DNA of 64,000 nucleotides, taken from assembly GCA_930367205.1 (NCBI GenBank), contig OV884015.1, positions 104,596,509 to 104,660,508 on the forward strand, read 5' to 3'. Every line of letters starts with the position of its first letter. Positions within the stretch are counted from its first letter, which is position 1. Below the pieces are notes generated by a model. The model did not search any database, was not told the DNA's origin, and saw nothing but the letters and a program-made list of their open reading frames with translations. The position numbers and the translations under genes were made by a program. Origin of the DNA: Acanthosoma haemorrhoidale (lineage: Eukaryota > Arthropoda > Insecta > Hemiptera > Acanthosomatidae). Below, piece after piece: positions 10,033 to 19,131 of this stretch.

Positions 10033-10620
10033 GTTCACAGCCCCTTTAAATTTACAGATAATTATAGATCCTCAGGCGGATCTATTTACAAATTATTTTT
10101 TGTATTTCCTGTAGCGTCGCTGCATTATATACAGGTTTTGTTATTTTATAGAAATTATATAATGAATAAACAAGTATAATGATATACATTATACGTGACT
10201 GGACTAAACTGACTAACAAAGGTGATGGGGCTCACCTTTTTGATCAAACTTAAAACTAACTTACATACTAATTCTTAACCTAATTTTCCCCGACAGTCTG
10301 TTGCCATCGATGTGGGAGGGGTGGTGGGGTCATAGTGTTAAACACTGGGTTGGTTAGGTGCTGCAACGAGTCAAAAAACTTGATGTGTCTCCGGCGGATA
10401 AACTCACCCACCGACGGCACACCTTGCAACGGGTGCAGGTCAGCGTTCTTCAACCTCTCGAAAGAGGTATGTCGGACCACTTTTCGCATGATCTCATTCC
10501 GGAAATGTAGGAGGCTTTTAGCTGTATTGCCAGTCAAGTGGGGCACAGTACAGCAGGGCTTGCCGGAGGACACATTTATATATCATCAATTTGAGACGAA
10601 GCGACAGGTTAGGTGAAGTT
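10033..10620 (-). mobile_element. LINE-B1 3' part (jockey-like) with RT C-terminus
   Basis: Minus-strand fragment. Coding remnant 10573-10280 encodes the last ~97 residues of the LINE reverse-transcriptase protein and ends with the family motif RRRHIKFFDS...TPPPLPHRWQ. The 3'-UTR holds the GGTGATGGGGCTCACC stem-loop at 10218-10239 with an 8-bp stem. The left edge abuts two poly-C tracts, which are poly-G in the sense of the LINE, instead of the usual A tail. Confidence 0.8.
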
Positions 10621-10689
10621 TCAGTGCAATAGCAAGTGCGATAGCAGGTAAGACCTGTGTGGTACTTTTTCTATTTTATTACGTTCAAA

Positions 10690-10880
10690 ATTTATATTCT
10701 ACAAATGAATTTATCACAATTGCTTCATTGTATTTCCTGCAGCTCGGCTATATTTTATACAAATTCTAGTATACAAAATAAGTAATCTGCATTGTACAAT
10801 AGTATAATGATGTACATTACACAATAATAGACTAAATTTATTAAAACGTTATGAGGCTCACCTTATTTAATTATTAATTA
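10690..10880 (-). mobile_element. degenerate LINE-B1-like 3'-UTR
   Basis: A second, diverged copy of the same 3'-UTR pattern: GTATTTCCTGCAG, the TACAA/TATAATGATGTACATTA region and a broken stem-loop (ATGAGGCTCACCTTA). It has no coding part and is older than its neighbour. Confidence 0.55.
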
Positions 10881-11219
10881 ACGTAAACAACTTAACATTC
10901 AAGTAATTTATCATAAGATACCTGAAAAAAGAGCGTAGCAAAAACAACAACGAACCCAGGTTTTTTAAACACAATCATACCTAGCTACTGGAGCTTGTAA
11001 TTGTTTTCAATTGATTTCAGAGAAAGCTGTTACCATTGAAGAAAGCTCATTAATTTGTTTTTTTGAATATTAATTGCTATAACGATTTTAATCTTTTTTT
11101 TTTTTCAATCCAATCCTATCTCAAGTCTGAACTTTTTTTTTCCCCCCCTGTCTCATTTCAAGTCTGAACCAAACGATGGATACTTAAAATGGTAATAATA
11201 ATGATTCTTCTTGATGATT

Positions 11220-11345
11220 CTAAATTGTTTTTTGTTGTTTTGTAGCCACTGAAACGTTTCTACCACAGATCAAACACACTGGCTTCGATACGTTTGCATT
11301 CGTGAACACGTTCTTCCCAATCGCTGTTGAACATTCTCGTTCCGA
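11220..11345 (-). pseudogene. BED-type zinc-finger-like relic
   Basis: Two overlapping minus frames together read like the N-terminal finger of the ZBED/GTF2IRD2-like, hAT-derived family. One frame gives MFNSDWEERV and the other continues FTNANVSKPVCLICGRNV, with CX2C visible. A frameshift at about 11310 separates them. The histidine half of the finger is missing, as a stop follows soon after. I infer an old transposon-derived fragment. The match is from recognition alone and is short. Confidence 0.35.
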
Positions 11346-11629
11346 TGTCCTTTTCGTATTCCTGCTTGCCCATGTCACCGGTAGCAGGAGAAAACCGAGA
11401 CAGGGAAACCCGTTGCCAGTTGATCTTCGGAAAATACCTGAGGCTGTGTTTCCTTTGTCTTTTGCCGCCTGGGTCATATGCACCGGGTGATCGAGAAGCC
11501 AGGTACCGCACGATTCCCTTTTTATGCCAGACTACCTCACCTTTTCAGCACTTGCTGACGCTTGTCAGTTTTCCTATAAGTTTACTAAAACTAACATTTG
11601 TAGGACTATTCTAAAAAACAACTTCATTA

Positions 11630-12540
11630 TGCTAAAATTACAATCTGCCTCATTGGGCAATAAGTAATTGTGATAAATGTTTACGTTCATACCATATTTA
11701 CAATTCATCATTCATACAATATTTAAAACAGCCCAGATACTTCCTAAATGCACATGGTTGTCACCTCCCTCGCGTGCGAAGCGGATTCTCTGGAAGTCCC
11801 CCACGCTCCTCCGTCAGCCGCCTAACTGATACTATCTAGTGGAGCCCCACCAAGAGCGCGAGAGCCACATAGATGAGTGGTGTAGTGCAATGACTGTGCT
11901 AGGCGAATAGGGTGGTTGGATAGGTTAATATAGAATTTTATGAACTTGGAAGGGATGAGTTCAAGATTGTAGGGTATATTAAGATCGTTATGAAGGGTTT
12001 TGTTGCTGACGTAATAAGGGGCATTTACTATTGTTCTCAGGACTTTTGATTGAAAGGATTGGATGCGCTTGATGTTCGACTTTTTTGCTGTCCCCCATAG
12101 CTCTATTCCGTATGTCCAGATTGGTTTAAGTATAACTTTGTAAATTAGTAATTTACAGTAATTTAAGAGAGATGGGATGTCCTTTGACGCAGTTTGTACA
12201 GTTGTCCAAAGCGTCTGTTTAGTTCTTGTCTTGTTAGCCTCGTATGTGGGTTCCAGGTCAGCCGTTTGTCGAGATGGAAGCCTAAGTGCCGTACTAACTC
12301 GGATACAGATAGAGGAATGGAATTAAAAAAAACTAGTGGATAAGACTTGTGACAGAGGGTGAAGGTAATGTGGGAACATTTTGCTTCATTAACTTGAATC
12401 CGGAACTGGTTGCACCAATGCTCGATCTCATCAAGGTGTTTTTGAAGGTTATGGGATGCTATATCAGGGTCTCTGGATGGGATGACAGGACTGCAGTGTC
12501 ATCTGTAAATGTGGCCATGTGTTGAGTAGATAAAATTTTA
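11630..12540 (-). mobile_element. LINE-A copy 2, with degraded RT
   Basis: The longest LINE-A copy. The 3' end at 11630 has the terminal motif (AAAATTACAATCTGCCTCAT). Reading minus from about 12520, a degraded reverse transcriptase is visible with several frameshifts: a DDTAVL-like catalytic region, then KTRTKQ, then LLIYKVILKPIWTYGIELWG and KVLRTIVNAP. The 5' part is missing. Conserved order and motifs place it near the jockey group. It is inactive. Confidence 0.8.
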
Positions 12541-13373
12541 AATTACCAAAATCCTGGGTAAGTTGGTCGTACCATATGGTACTCTCCTAATTGAAAATAA
12601 ACATGGATATAACTTCCAAACTTCAACTTTTAGTATATCACTCAACTCTACAAAAATATTGACCATAATTCTACTTACATTACCTGACGTCGGTTTATTC
12701 CTATAGTTACCAACAGCTGTGAAAAATAAAGCTGTGGAGAGACTGAAATAATTTTATTTCGTACATTGTTTCCAGTATTACAGTGAAAATAAGGCATGTC
12801 GATTCTGTGATAACTGCATGACAAATAGGAGCTGGATATGACTCGTAAGTATGAAACGATTACCGCCCCCCCCCACTCCTTGTCTACATTAAAAACTAAT
12901 AGTTTGAATGATAGAATATGTTTTTGTACGAAATTCTTTCGAATGGAAAGACTTCCTGTGGTTCTTGCATCCTCTAGACATCGTATTAAAGTATCTCCAA
13001 TAAGGTGTGCCTTGAGGACAACCGACAACGGACTACAAAATGAAATAGATGGAGGTCCGACCGAAGTACCAAAGAACCACAATGGGGAGTCACAGATGAC
13101 TGAGGGACCAAATGTCACAGATGATGGACCGATCATTCAACATGCACACCCACGGTACGGTCGCCTCGTTACTAGCGATTGTCCACACACACCCGAGGCA
13201 CTCGCCGTTGTATGTCCATGCACCTGGGGCGACTAGCAAATATTTCATAACAGCGGATCAGAGTAAAAAAAATAGTGCTGAATCAGAGGTGCGAGGCTAT
13301 ACTTTCGAACAGATAAAGGACTTATATTGTCTCCCTCCGCCATTTTGCCATACTTTTTACCACAAAACAAAAT
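12541..13373. other. no recognisable gene
   Basis: Overlapping open frames on both strands (plus 12838-13236, minus 13136-12675) show no domain or codon pattern that favours either. A short C run lies at 12866-12874. Confidence 0.4.
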
Positions 13374-13503
13374 GTATTATATTTATGCACTCCTTCTAAT
13401 ACATCTGTGAATGGCAGGAAGAGGAGAAATTCGTATCTCAATTATTTATTTTGTACATTGCATTATTTTTTTTGAGGTTTTGAAATTTAAAAATAAAAAA
13501 AAC
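13374..13503 (+). mobile_element. LINE-B2 3' tail fragment
   Basis: Matches the last 130 bases of the B2 copy at 28.9-29.05 kb (TATGCACTCCTT, GAGGAGAAA, GAGGTTTT) and ends in an A-rich tail. Confidence 0.65.
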
Positions 13504-13547
13504 ATTTGCTATGAATGCTCATGAATGAATATTTATATATATATATA

Positions 13548-13860
13548 TGTAAAGAAAGTAAGCTTTCTTCAATTGAATTAGCAGCGCTTTGTTATCACGC
13601 GCGTGCTTCAGTTGGCTACCACTAGGTGGAGCTAGCGACATATGACCAGGAGGTTTTTAAAAGGCTTTCCAGTGTAAACAATTAAGTAAAGTGCAAACAG
13701 TCATAACAATAAACTGTAATTGTTGTTTCTTTTGTTTTACAGGTATGAATTAAGATTTTATTTGTAATAGTTGTAAACTAATTATCAATTAAATAACTTT
13801 TTGTTTTACAGAGAAACAGATTACTTATTGTTATAATAAGAAGACCTAGCAACCCTTATA
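13548..13860 (+). repeat. Gy-2 5' LTR
   Basis: 313 bp, starting TGTAAAGAAAG and ending CAACCCTTATA. The last TATA could belong to the AT-rich target. AATAAA lies at 13709-13714 and two copies of TTTTGTTTTACAG follow, each resembling a splice acceptor. Confidence 0.9.
13718..13728 (+). promoter_or_regulatory. LTR 11-mer complementary to the putative self-primer site
   Basis: AATTGTTGTTT in the 5' LTR (repeated at 18222-18232) is the exact reverse complement of 13861-13871. If transcription starts at or near 13718, the RNA 5' end could fold back as primer, as known for Tf1. Confidence 0.45.
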
Positions 13861-13871
13861 AAACAACAATT
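13861..13871 (+). promoter_or_regulatory. Gy-2 putative self-priming binding site
   Basis: AAACAACAATT begins right after the 5' LTR, where a primer site belongs. No TGG occurs between the LTR end and position 13955, so a tRNA 3' CCA end cannot pair here. Only 16 bases separate the LTR from the gag ATG. Confidence 0.5.
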
Positions 13872-13876
13872 TGTTT

Positions 13877-15001
13877 ATGATGTCAAAACTGCACTTTGAA
13901 TTTACGGTAGTGACTTCACCAAAAGACAGTAAAGCCAATGCAATTGCCATCACCTCAATTGGTACAGAAGATGGAAGAAGATATACATTGCCAGAAGAAT
14001 TCAAATATATGGAAGATCATGTGGAGTTGAAAAAGACAAGTAAGTACACAAAGTTAGTTAATTCATTAAACAGAAGAAATCAGATAAGAAGAGTGTGGAT
14101 TACAATGACAAAAGAATTAGAGGGCACATACATAGATGAAGATGGAAATCTGCAATTTAAAGATCAATATTTAGAGGAAATAAATGAGGAAAGTACAAAC
14201 AACACACATGATCATAGTCTAAAGGAAATACTAGAGAAACTGATAGAAACAACACAGAAGAAAGATAACGAGAAAGACTTAAAAAAAATATCAGAAAAAC
14301 TTCTCATAGAAACATTTTCAAGCAAAAATACTAATGCTAAACAGTGGATAGAAAGCTTTGAAAAAGAGTGTTCTAGATTTCAAATAGATAAAAGTGAGGA
14401 AAAAATTGAACTAATGAAACTATTTTTGGATAAACCAAGTTTAGACTGGCACTCTTCCACACTCATAAGACTAACAATAAATTCTGGTTGGTCTGAATGG
14501 AAAACAAGATTCTTAAAATGTTTCACAGATAATGGATGGAATAATATAACCTATGCACTATCATTTAAATATCGAGAAGGTTCGTTAACGGATTATGCTT
14601 TGAGGAAAGAGAAACTTTTGATAGATTTTAACAAAGATATGGATATAAAGTCACTTATAGCATTAATAGCAGTAGGGTTACCAGAATTTATATTGAATAG
14701 AATAAACAAGGAAAAATTAAAAGAAACTACAGACTTATTTAATGAATTGAGACAACTTGAATGTTTAGTAAATAAAAGAAATTTTCAAAAAAAACCTACA
14801 TTAGATTCTCAAAAGAAATATGAAGTAAAGATACCTTGTAAAACGTGTGGAGATTTAGGTAAAGGTGTGAGATACCACCCAAAAGATAAATGCTGGTTCC
14901 AAAAACATGAAGAAAGTAGAGAAAAGAACACTACACCAAAAAAAGTAAATAACAATTCTATCCTAGATGTAGAAATATATAATGAATCAAAAAACGAGTA
15001 A
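13877..15001 (+). CDS. gag: Gy-2 Gag (374 aa)
   Basis: Structural polyprotein. I take the first ATG, 13877 (MMSKLHF); the next ATG at 13880 is equally possible. The protein is Lys/Glu-rich with a capsid-like helical region around residues 115-300. It contains one unusual zinc knuckle, CX2CX9HX4C (C321, C324, H334, C339), with a much longer loop than the standard CX4H. The last codons read TCA AAA AAC GAG TAA, so the slippery heptamer lies one codon before the stop. A decayed relative with the same WI..FE and DW.SS.LI motifs is found at 23.4-24.1 kb on the other strand. Confidence 0.88.
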   Translation: MMSKLHFEFTVVTSPKDSKANAIAITSIGTEDGRRYTLPEEFKYMEDHVELKKTSKYTKLVNSLNRRNQIRRVWITMTKELEGTYIDEDGNLQFKDQYLEEINEESTNNTHDHSLKEILEKLIETTQKKDNEKDLKKISEKLLIETFSSKNTNAKQWIESFEKECSRFQIDKSEEKIELMKLFLDKPSLDWHSSTLIRLTINSGWSEWKTRFLKCFTDNGWNNITYALSFKYREGSLTDYALRKEKLLIDFNKDMDIKSLIALIAVGLPEFILNRINKEKLKETTDLFNELRQLECLVNKRNFQKKPTLDSQKKYEVKIPCKTCGDLGKGVRYHPKDKCWFQKHEESREKNTTPKKVNNNSILDVEIYNESKNE

Positions 15002-18000
15002 ACACACCACTAATTAAATTAAACATTGTATTGGAAGATAAGATAAAAATAGAAGGGATCTATGACTCAGGATCTCAAGTTTCATTAATTAATAAAAGAT
15101 TAATAAAAACTATAAAAAATAATAATATAGATAAGAACAAAATACAATTAAAAACAATTAGTGGTGTGGCACTCACAAAGGGATTAGCAAGAATAAAATT
15201 AAAAATTTTCAATATTGAAAAAGAAGTAGATGTATTTATTGTAGAAAATGAGACTTTTCATGATTTTTTGATAGGCCTAGACATAATAAAGGAATTTAAA
15301 TTAAGGCAAGACGAAAATCTAAATATAAGCCAAAAACAATCGCAAAGAAAAGATATAATAGAAATAAATTTTAATGAACATATTAAAGAGAAAGATTTTA
15401 AAATAAATTTAGATCATTTAGATAATGAAAAAAAATTCAAAATAGAACAATTGATAGAAGAATATAAAACAATATTTGCTAAAGACAAGTATGATATAGG
15501 GACTGTGAAAGATTATGAAGCAAGAATAGATCTCTTGATGGAAAAATTTTGTAGTAAAAGACCATATAGATGCACAATCGAAGACAGAAAAGAAATAGAA
15601 CAGCAAGTGGCAAAACTATTAGAAAAAAATTTAATTGAAGAATCGTATAGTCCATTTGCTGCACCAGTGACCCTTGCATTAAAAAAGGGTGAAGGAAAAA
15701 CCAGATTATGTGTCGATTTTAGAGATCTGAACAAGATTGTCACAACCCAGGCCCAGCCTTTTCCGCTAATTGATGATTTAATAATTAAAGCTAGAAATTG
15801 TAAATATTTTACATCACTGGACATCAATTCAGCATTTTGGTCAATACCACTAAGGATAGAAGATAGAAAAAAAACAGGCTTTATAACCCAAGAAGGACAC
15901 TATCAATGGACTTGCCTACCATTCGGTTTAAAAACAGCACCAGCAATCTTCCAAAGAATTTTATCAAGTATACTAAGAAAAAATAATCTAAAGAACTTTA
16001 CAGAAAATTATATAGATGACATATTAATATTTTCAGAGACTTTTGAAGATCATATCATGCATATCAAACAAGTTTTAGAAGCCATAATAAAAGAAGGATT
16101 CAGATTAAAATTAAAAAAATGCACGTTCGCATCAAAATCAATTAAATATCTCGGACATATAATAGAAAATAATACAGTAAGACCAATTAAAGACAATTTA
16201 GTATCAATACTCAATTTTCCGACTCCAAAAACGCAGAAGAACGTTAGACAATTTCTAGGTAAAATAAATTTCTATCACAAATATATACCAAAAATCTCAA
16301 CAATACTAGATCCACTACATAGATTGTTAAGAAAAGATATAAAATATAATTGGTCTGAAGATTGTGAAAAATCATTCACAGAGATAAAAAAATTATTGTG
16401 CTCTCAACCAGTCCTAGAAATATTCGATAAAGATTTACCTATTAAGATATTTACAGATGCTTCAATAGAAGGTATAGGTGCAATACTGAAACAAACCCAA
16501 CAAGATGGAAAAGAAAAACCAGTAGCCTATTTCTCAAAAAAATTAAATGAGTCGCAAAAAAGAAAAAAAGCTATATATTTGGAATGCTTAGCAATAAAGG
16601 AAGCGATAAATTATTGGGAATACTGGTTAATTGGAAGAAGATTTGAAGTTTATTCAGACCATAAACCGTTAGAAAACCTTAATATAAAATCAAGAACAGA
16701 CGAGGAACTAGGTGACTTAACATATTATTTGTCTCAATTTGACTTCAAAATTACATATATACCAGGGAAATTCAATATTGAAGCAGACTGTCTTAGTAGA
16801 AATCCGGTATTAGAGTCAAAAGATAATACCCAAGAAATATTAAAAATAGTAAACATGATCCAACTACAAGAAATAATTAAAGATCAAAATGAAAATACAG
16901 CATTAGGAGAACTTAAGAAAAAAAGTACAGATAAAAATGGTATAATCTATAAACAAATTAAAAACAAAAAGAAGATAGTTTTATCAGAAAAATTAAGCAT
17001 TAAATTAATACGAGATACACATATAGACTGGTGTCACATCGGAATAAGGCAAATGATAAACAGAATATGTCCTTATTACACTTCAAAAAAATTAATAAAA
17101 AACATTCAGAATATATGCAGAACTTGCGAAATTTGTAAAAAGAATAAATCTAGAGGTCAAGCAAAATATGGATTAATGTCTCAATTAGGACCAGCAACAA
17201 AGCCGTATGAGATAGTGTCGATTGATACGATCGGTGGATTTGGTGGTCGAAGATCAACGAAAAGATACCTCCATCTTCTAGTTGATCACTATACAAGATA
17301 CGCACATATATTAACTTCAAAAACTCAAGCTGCAAGTGATTTTATAAAAATAGTCCAAAATACATTAGAAATGAACAAGATAGGTACAATATTAACAGAC
17401 CAATATCCAGGACTAAATTCTAAAGAATTCAAAAATTACCTAAAAGAACAAGATATCAGACTCATTTATACAGCCTTAAATGCACCATTTTCAAACGGCA
17501 TAAATGAAAGATTAAATCAAACAATAATTAATAAAATAAGATGTAGAATCAATGAATCTAAAGAAAAGAAAGCTTGGACAACAATAGCAAGAGAATGTGT
17601 TGACAAATATAACATAACAGAACACTCAGTTACAGGTTTTACACCTAAATATTTACTAGATGGTACTAACACAAGTATGCTACCTGAGGAACTAAGGAAA
17701 CTAACACATGCAGAGGTTTGGAAAGAAGATAGAAAATTAGCTCTAGATAACACTATAAAATCACATGAATACAATAAGAAATTATTTGACAAAAACAGAA
17801 AGGAAAGGGAATTCAATACAGGTGATTTAGTATATATTGAAAACGGACATAGATTAAATAGGAAAAAACTAGATGAACTTAGGGTTGGACCATTCAAAAT
17901 TGCAGAGAAAATATCAAATACTATATTTAAAATCAAAACTGAAAAAAGAAACGAAGACACAGGATTATTCCACATAACAAAACTGATACCAGCAGAATAA
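14986..18000 (+). CDS. pol: Gy-2 Pol: protease, RT, RNase H, integrase (-1 frame)
   Basis: The frame opens at 14986 after TGA 14983-14985, overlapping the end of gag. The first in-frame near-start is TTG 15031 (residue 1 here), so translation by frameshift is much more likely. Protease DSG is at 12-14. RT has YIDD at 327-330 and CLPFGLKTAP before it. RNase H D476 lies in FTDAS. The integrase zinc site is HX4HX29CX2C (H664, H669, C699, C702). The catalytic residues are D732, D790 and E826, with 35 residues between the last two. GPF is at 953-955 and there is no chromodomain. All catalytic residues are present, so it is probably competent or recently so. Confidence 0.92.
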   Translation: MKKRVNTPLIKLNIVLEDKIKIEGIYDSGSQVSLINKRLIKTIKNNNIDKNKIQLKTISGVALTKGLARIKLKIFNIEKEVDVFIVENETFHDFLIGLDIIKEFKLRQDENLNISQKQSQRKDIIEINFNEHIKEKDFKINLDHLDNEKKFKIEQLIEEYKTIFAKDKYDIGTVKDYEARIDLLMEKFCSKRPYRCTIEDRKEIEQQVAKLLEKNLIEESYSPFAAPVTLALKKGEGKTRLCVDFRDLNKIVTTQAQPFPLIDDLIIKARNCKYFTSLDINSAFWSIPLRIEDRKKTGFITQEGHYQWTCLPFGLKTAPAIFQRILSSILRKNNLKNFTENYIDDILIFSETFEDHIMHIKQVLEAIIKEGFRLKLKKCTFASKSIKYLGHIIENNTVRPIKDNLVSILNFPTPKTQKNVRQFLGKINFYHKYIPKISTILDPLHRLLRKDIKYNWSEDCEKSFTEIKKLLCSQPVLEIFDKDLPIKIFTDASIEGIGAILKQTQQDGKEKPVAYFSKKLNESQKRKKAIYLECLAIKEAINYWEYWLIGRRFEVYSDHKPLENLNIKSRTDEELGDLTYYLSQFDFKITYIPGKFNIEADCLSRNPVLESKDNTQEILKIVNMIQLQEIIKDQNENTALGELKKKSTDKNGIIYKQIKNKKKIVLSEKLSIKLIRDTHIDWCHIGIRQMINRICPYYTSKKLIKNIQNICRTCEICKKNKSRGQAKYGLMSQLGPATKPYEIVSIDTIGGFGGRRSTKRYLHLLVDHYTRYAHILTSKTQAASDFIKIVQNTLEMNKIGTILTDQYPGLNSKEFKNYLKEQDIRLIYTALNAPFSNGINERLNQTIINKIRCRINESKEKKAWTTIARECVDKYNITEHSVTGFTPKYLLDGTNTSMLPEELRKLTHAEVWKEDRKLALDNTIKSHEYNKKLFDKNRKEREFNTGDLVYIENGHRLNRKKLDELRVGPFKIAEKISNTIFKIKTEKRNEDTGLFHITKLIPAE
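14989..14995 (+). promoter_or_regulatory. -1 frameshift slippery heptamer
   Basis: A AAA AAC lies in the gag phase (TCA AAA AAC). Slipping back one base gives AAA AAA CGA and enters the pol frame. No strong downstream stem is obvious to me. Confidence 0.8.
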
Positions 18001-18039
18001 ACATTATATAATAAAAATTCTCACGAGAATTTTCACAGT

Positions 18040-18051
18040 GGGAGGGGGAGA
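18040..18051 (+). promoter_or_regulatory. Gy-2 polypurine tract
   Basis: GGGAGGGGGAGA, all purine, directly precedes the TG of the 3' LTR. Confidence 0.85.
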
Positions 18052-18364
18052 TGTAAAGAAAGTAAGCTTTCTTCAATTGAATTAGCAGCGCTTTGTTATC
18101 ACGCGCGTGCTTCAGTTGGCTACCACTAGGTGGAGCTAGCGACATATGACCAGGAGGTTTTTAAAAGGCTTTCCAGTGTAAACAATTAAGTAAAGTGCAA
18201 ACAGTCATAACAATAAACTGTAATTGTTGTTTCTTTTGTTTTACAGGTATGAATTAAGATTTTATTTGTAATAGTTGTAAACTAATTATCAATTAAATAA
18301 ACTTTTGTTTTACAGAGAAACAGATTACTTATTGTTATAATAAGAAGACCTAGCAACCCTTATA
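18052..18364 (+). repeat. Gy-2 3' LTR
   Basis: 313 bp. It matches the 5' LTR except at two neighbouring bases (AAATAAACTTTTG here, AAATAACTTTTTG there). A (TA)n run follows. Confidence 0.9.
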
Positions 18365-18530
18365 TATATATATATAGTCAGCAGAACGTGGTTTGGTTCA
18401 TATATGATACAGGAAGGAACACAATAAAATTATTTGTTATCACATATCTTTATCATAAAAAAATTACACTCTACCCTTATAGAGCTATAAACAATTGCTC
18501 TAAACGATGTCATTGGAACCCAATAAATAT

Positions 18531-19131
18531 TAGGTCGAGTCATAAGTAACTTCCGTTTTGTTATCAGACATTTATTTTGCTCTCATTAAATAACAAAATT
18601 ATATTAATTTATTATGTATTCACCACTATTATCTATAACCTTCTCCCATCTTCCTGGCAGTTTATAAATTCATTCCTTGTAAAATGTGGTATACCTCTTA
18701 TTGATTGACGTGGATTTTGGTCCAATATTGCCTTTAAAAGGTTGTCGTCAAAGTCGGAAGGACGTCCCGCCCTCGGTTCGTCTTTTAAGGTCATATCTCC
18801 AGAACGGAATTTTATAAACAGATTTCTAACTGCCCGATCAGTTATTAGTCCTTCACCATATACACGGCATATTTGTTCAGCTGTCGCCCTAGCACTGAAG
18901 CCTCGTCTATATAGTGAAAACAAAAACTTGTTGTCATGGTAACTCATAGCGGGTAATTCAAAGACTTCAATTTTGGGCTCGAAAGCATACTTATTGCTTG
19001 GATTTTTTTGCAATGTTTGAGGAGGCATTAAAACATTAACGGAGAAATGGTTACAGAGTTATTCTTCCTTAATTTTTTAGAAAATTTTGAAAGAAAACAA
19101 AAATTAAGTAATTTTTAAGGCGCTTATTATT
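18531..19131 (-). mobile_element. mariner-like element with internal deletion
   Basis: The left end, TTAGGTCGAGTCATAAGTAA after TAT, has the form of a mariner terminal repeat. The right end near 19099-19131 resembles its complement only loosely, so that border is a guess. Confidence 0.55.
18604..18947 (-). pseudogene. mariner transposase remnant (HTH joined to C-terminus)
   Basis: The N-terminal HTH region of a mariner transposase is clear (CRVYGEGLITDRAVRNLF, then FRSGDMTL and GRPSDFDDNLLKAILDQNPR). After about 18700 the frame jumps directly to the extreme C-terminus. A +1 frame reads RWEKVIDNSGEYIIN and stops at 18604-18606. The whole catalytic domain is therefore gone. I take the ATG at 18945-18947, matching mariner N-termini. 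An upstream in-frame ATG at 19026-19028 would add 27 unrelated residues. Confidence 0.75.

Larger units (their letters stand above)
13548..18364 (+). mobile_element. Gy-2: complete AT-rich Ty3/Gypsy LTR retrotransposon
   Basis: A 4.8-kb element with two 313-bp LTRs that differ at only two adjacent positions (near 13797 and 18301). It sits in an (AT)n tract, so the target duplication cannot be told from the repeat. Gag and pol are in different frames, linked by a -1 slippery site. The polypurine tract is strong, but there is no TGG-type tRNA primer site. No env. Base composition is far more A-rich than Gy-1. The gag recurs as a relic at 23.4-24.1 kb. Confidence 0.93.

Noticed and set aside
12838..13236. 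132-codon plus-strand frame
   Set aside because: It overlaps an equally long minus-strand frame; no domain, no splice or codon support.
13541..13549. Defined target-site duplication for Gy-2
   Set aside because: Both borders lie in (AT)n sequence, so any TATA-like duplication is ambiguous.
15418..15827. Minus-strand frames inside Gy-2 pol, and similar ones inside Gy-1
   Set aside because: Shadows of the plus-strand pol genes, without motifs.
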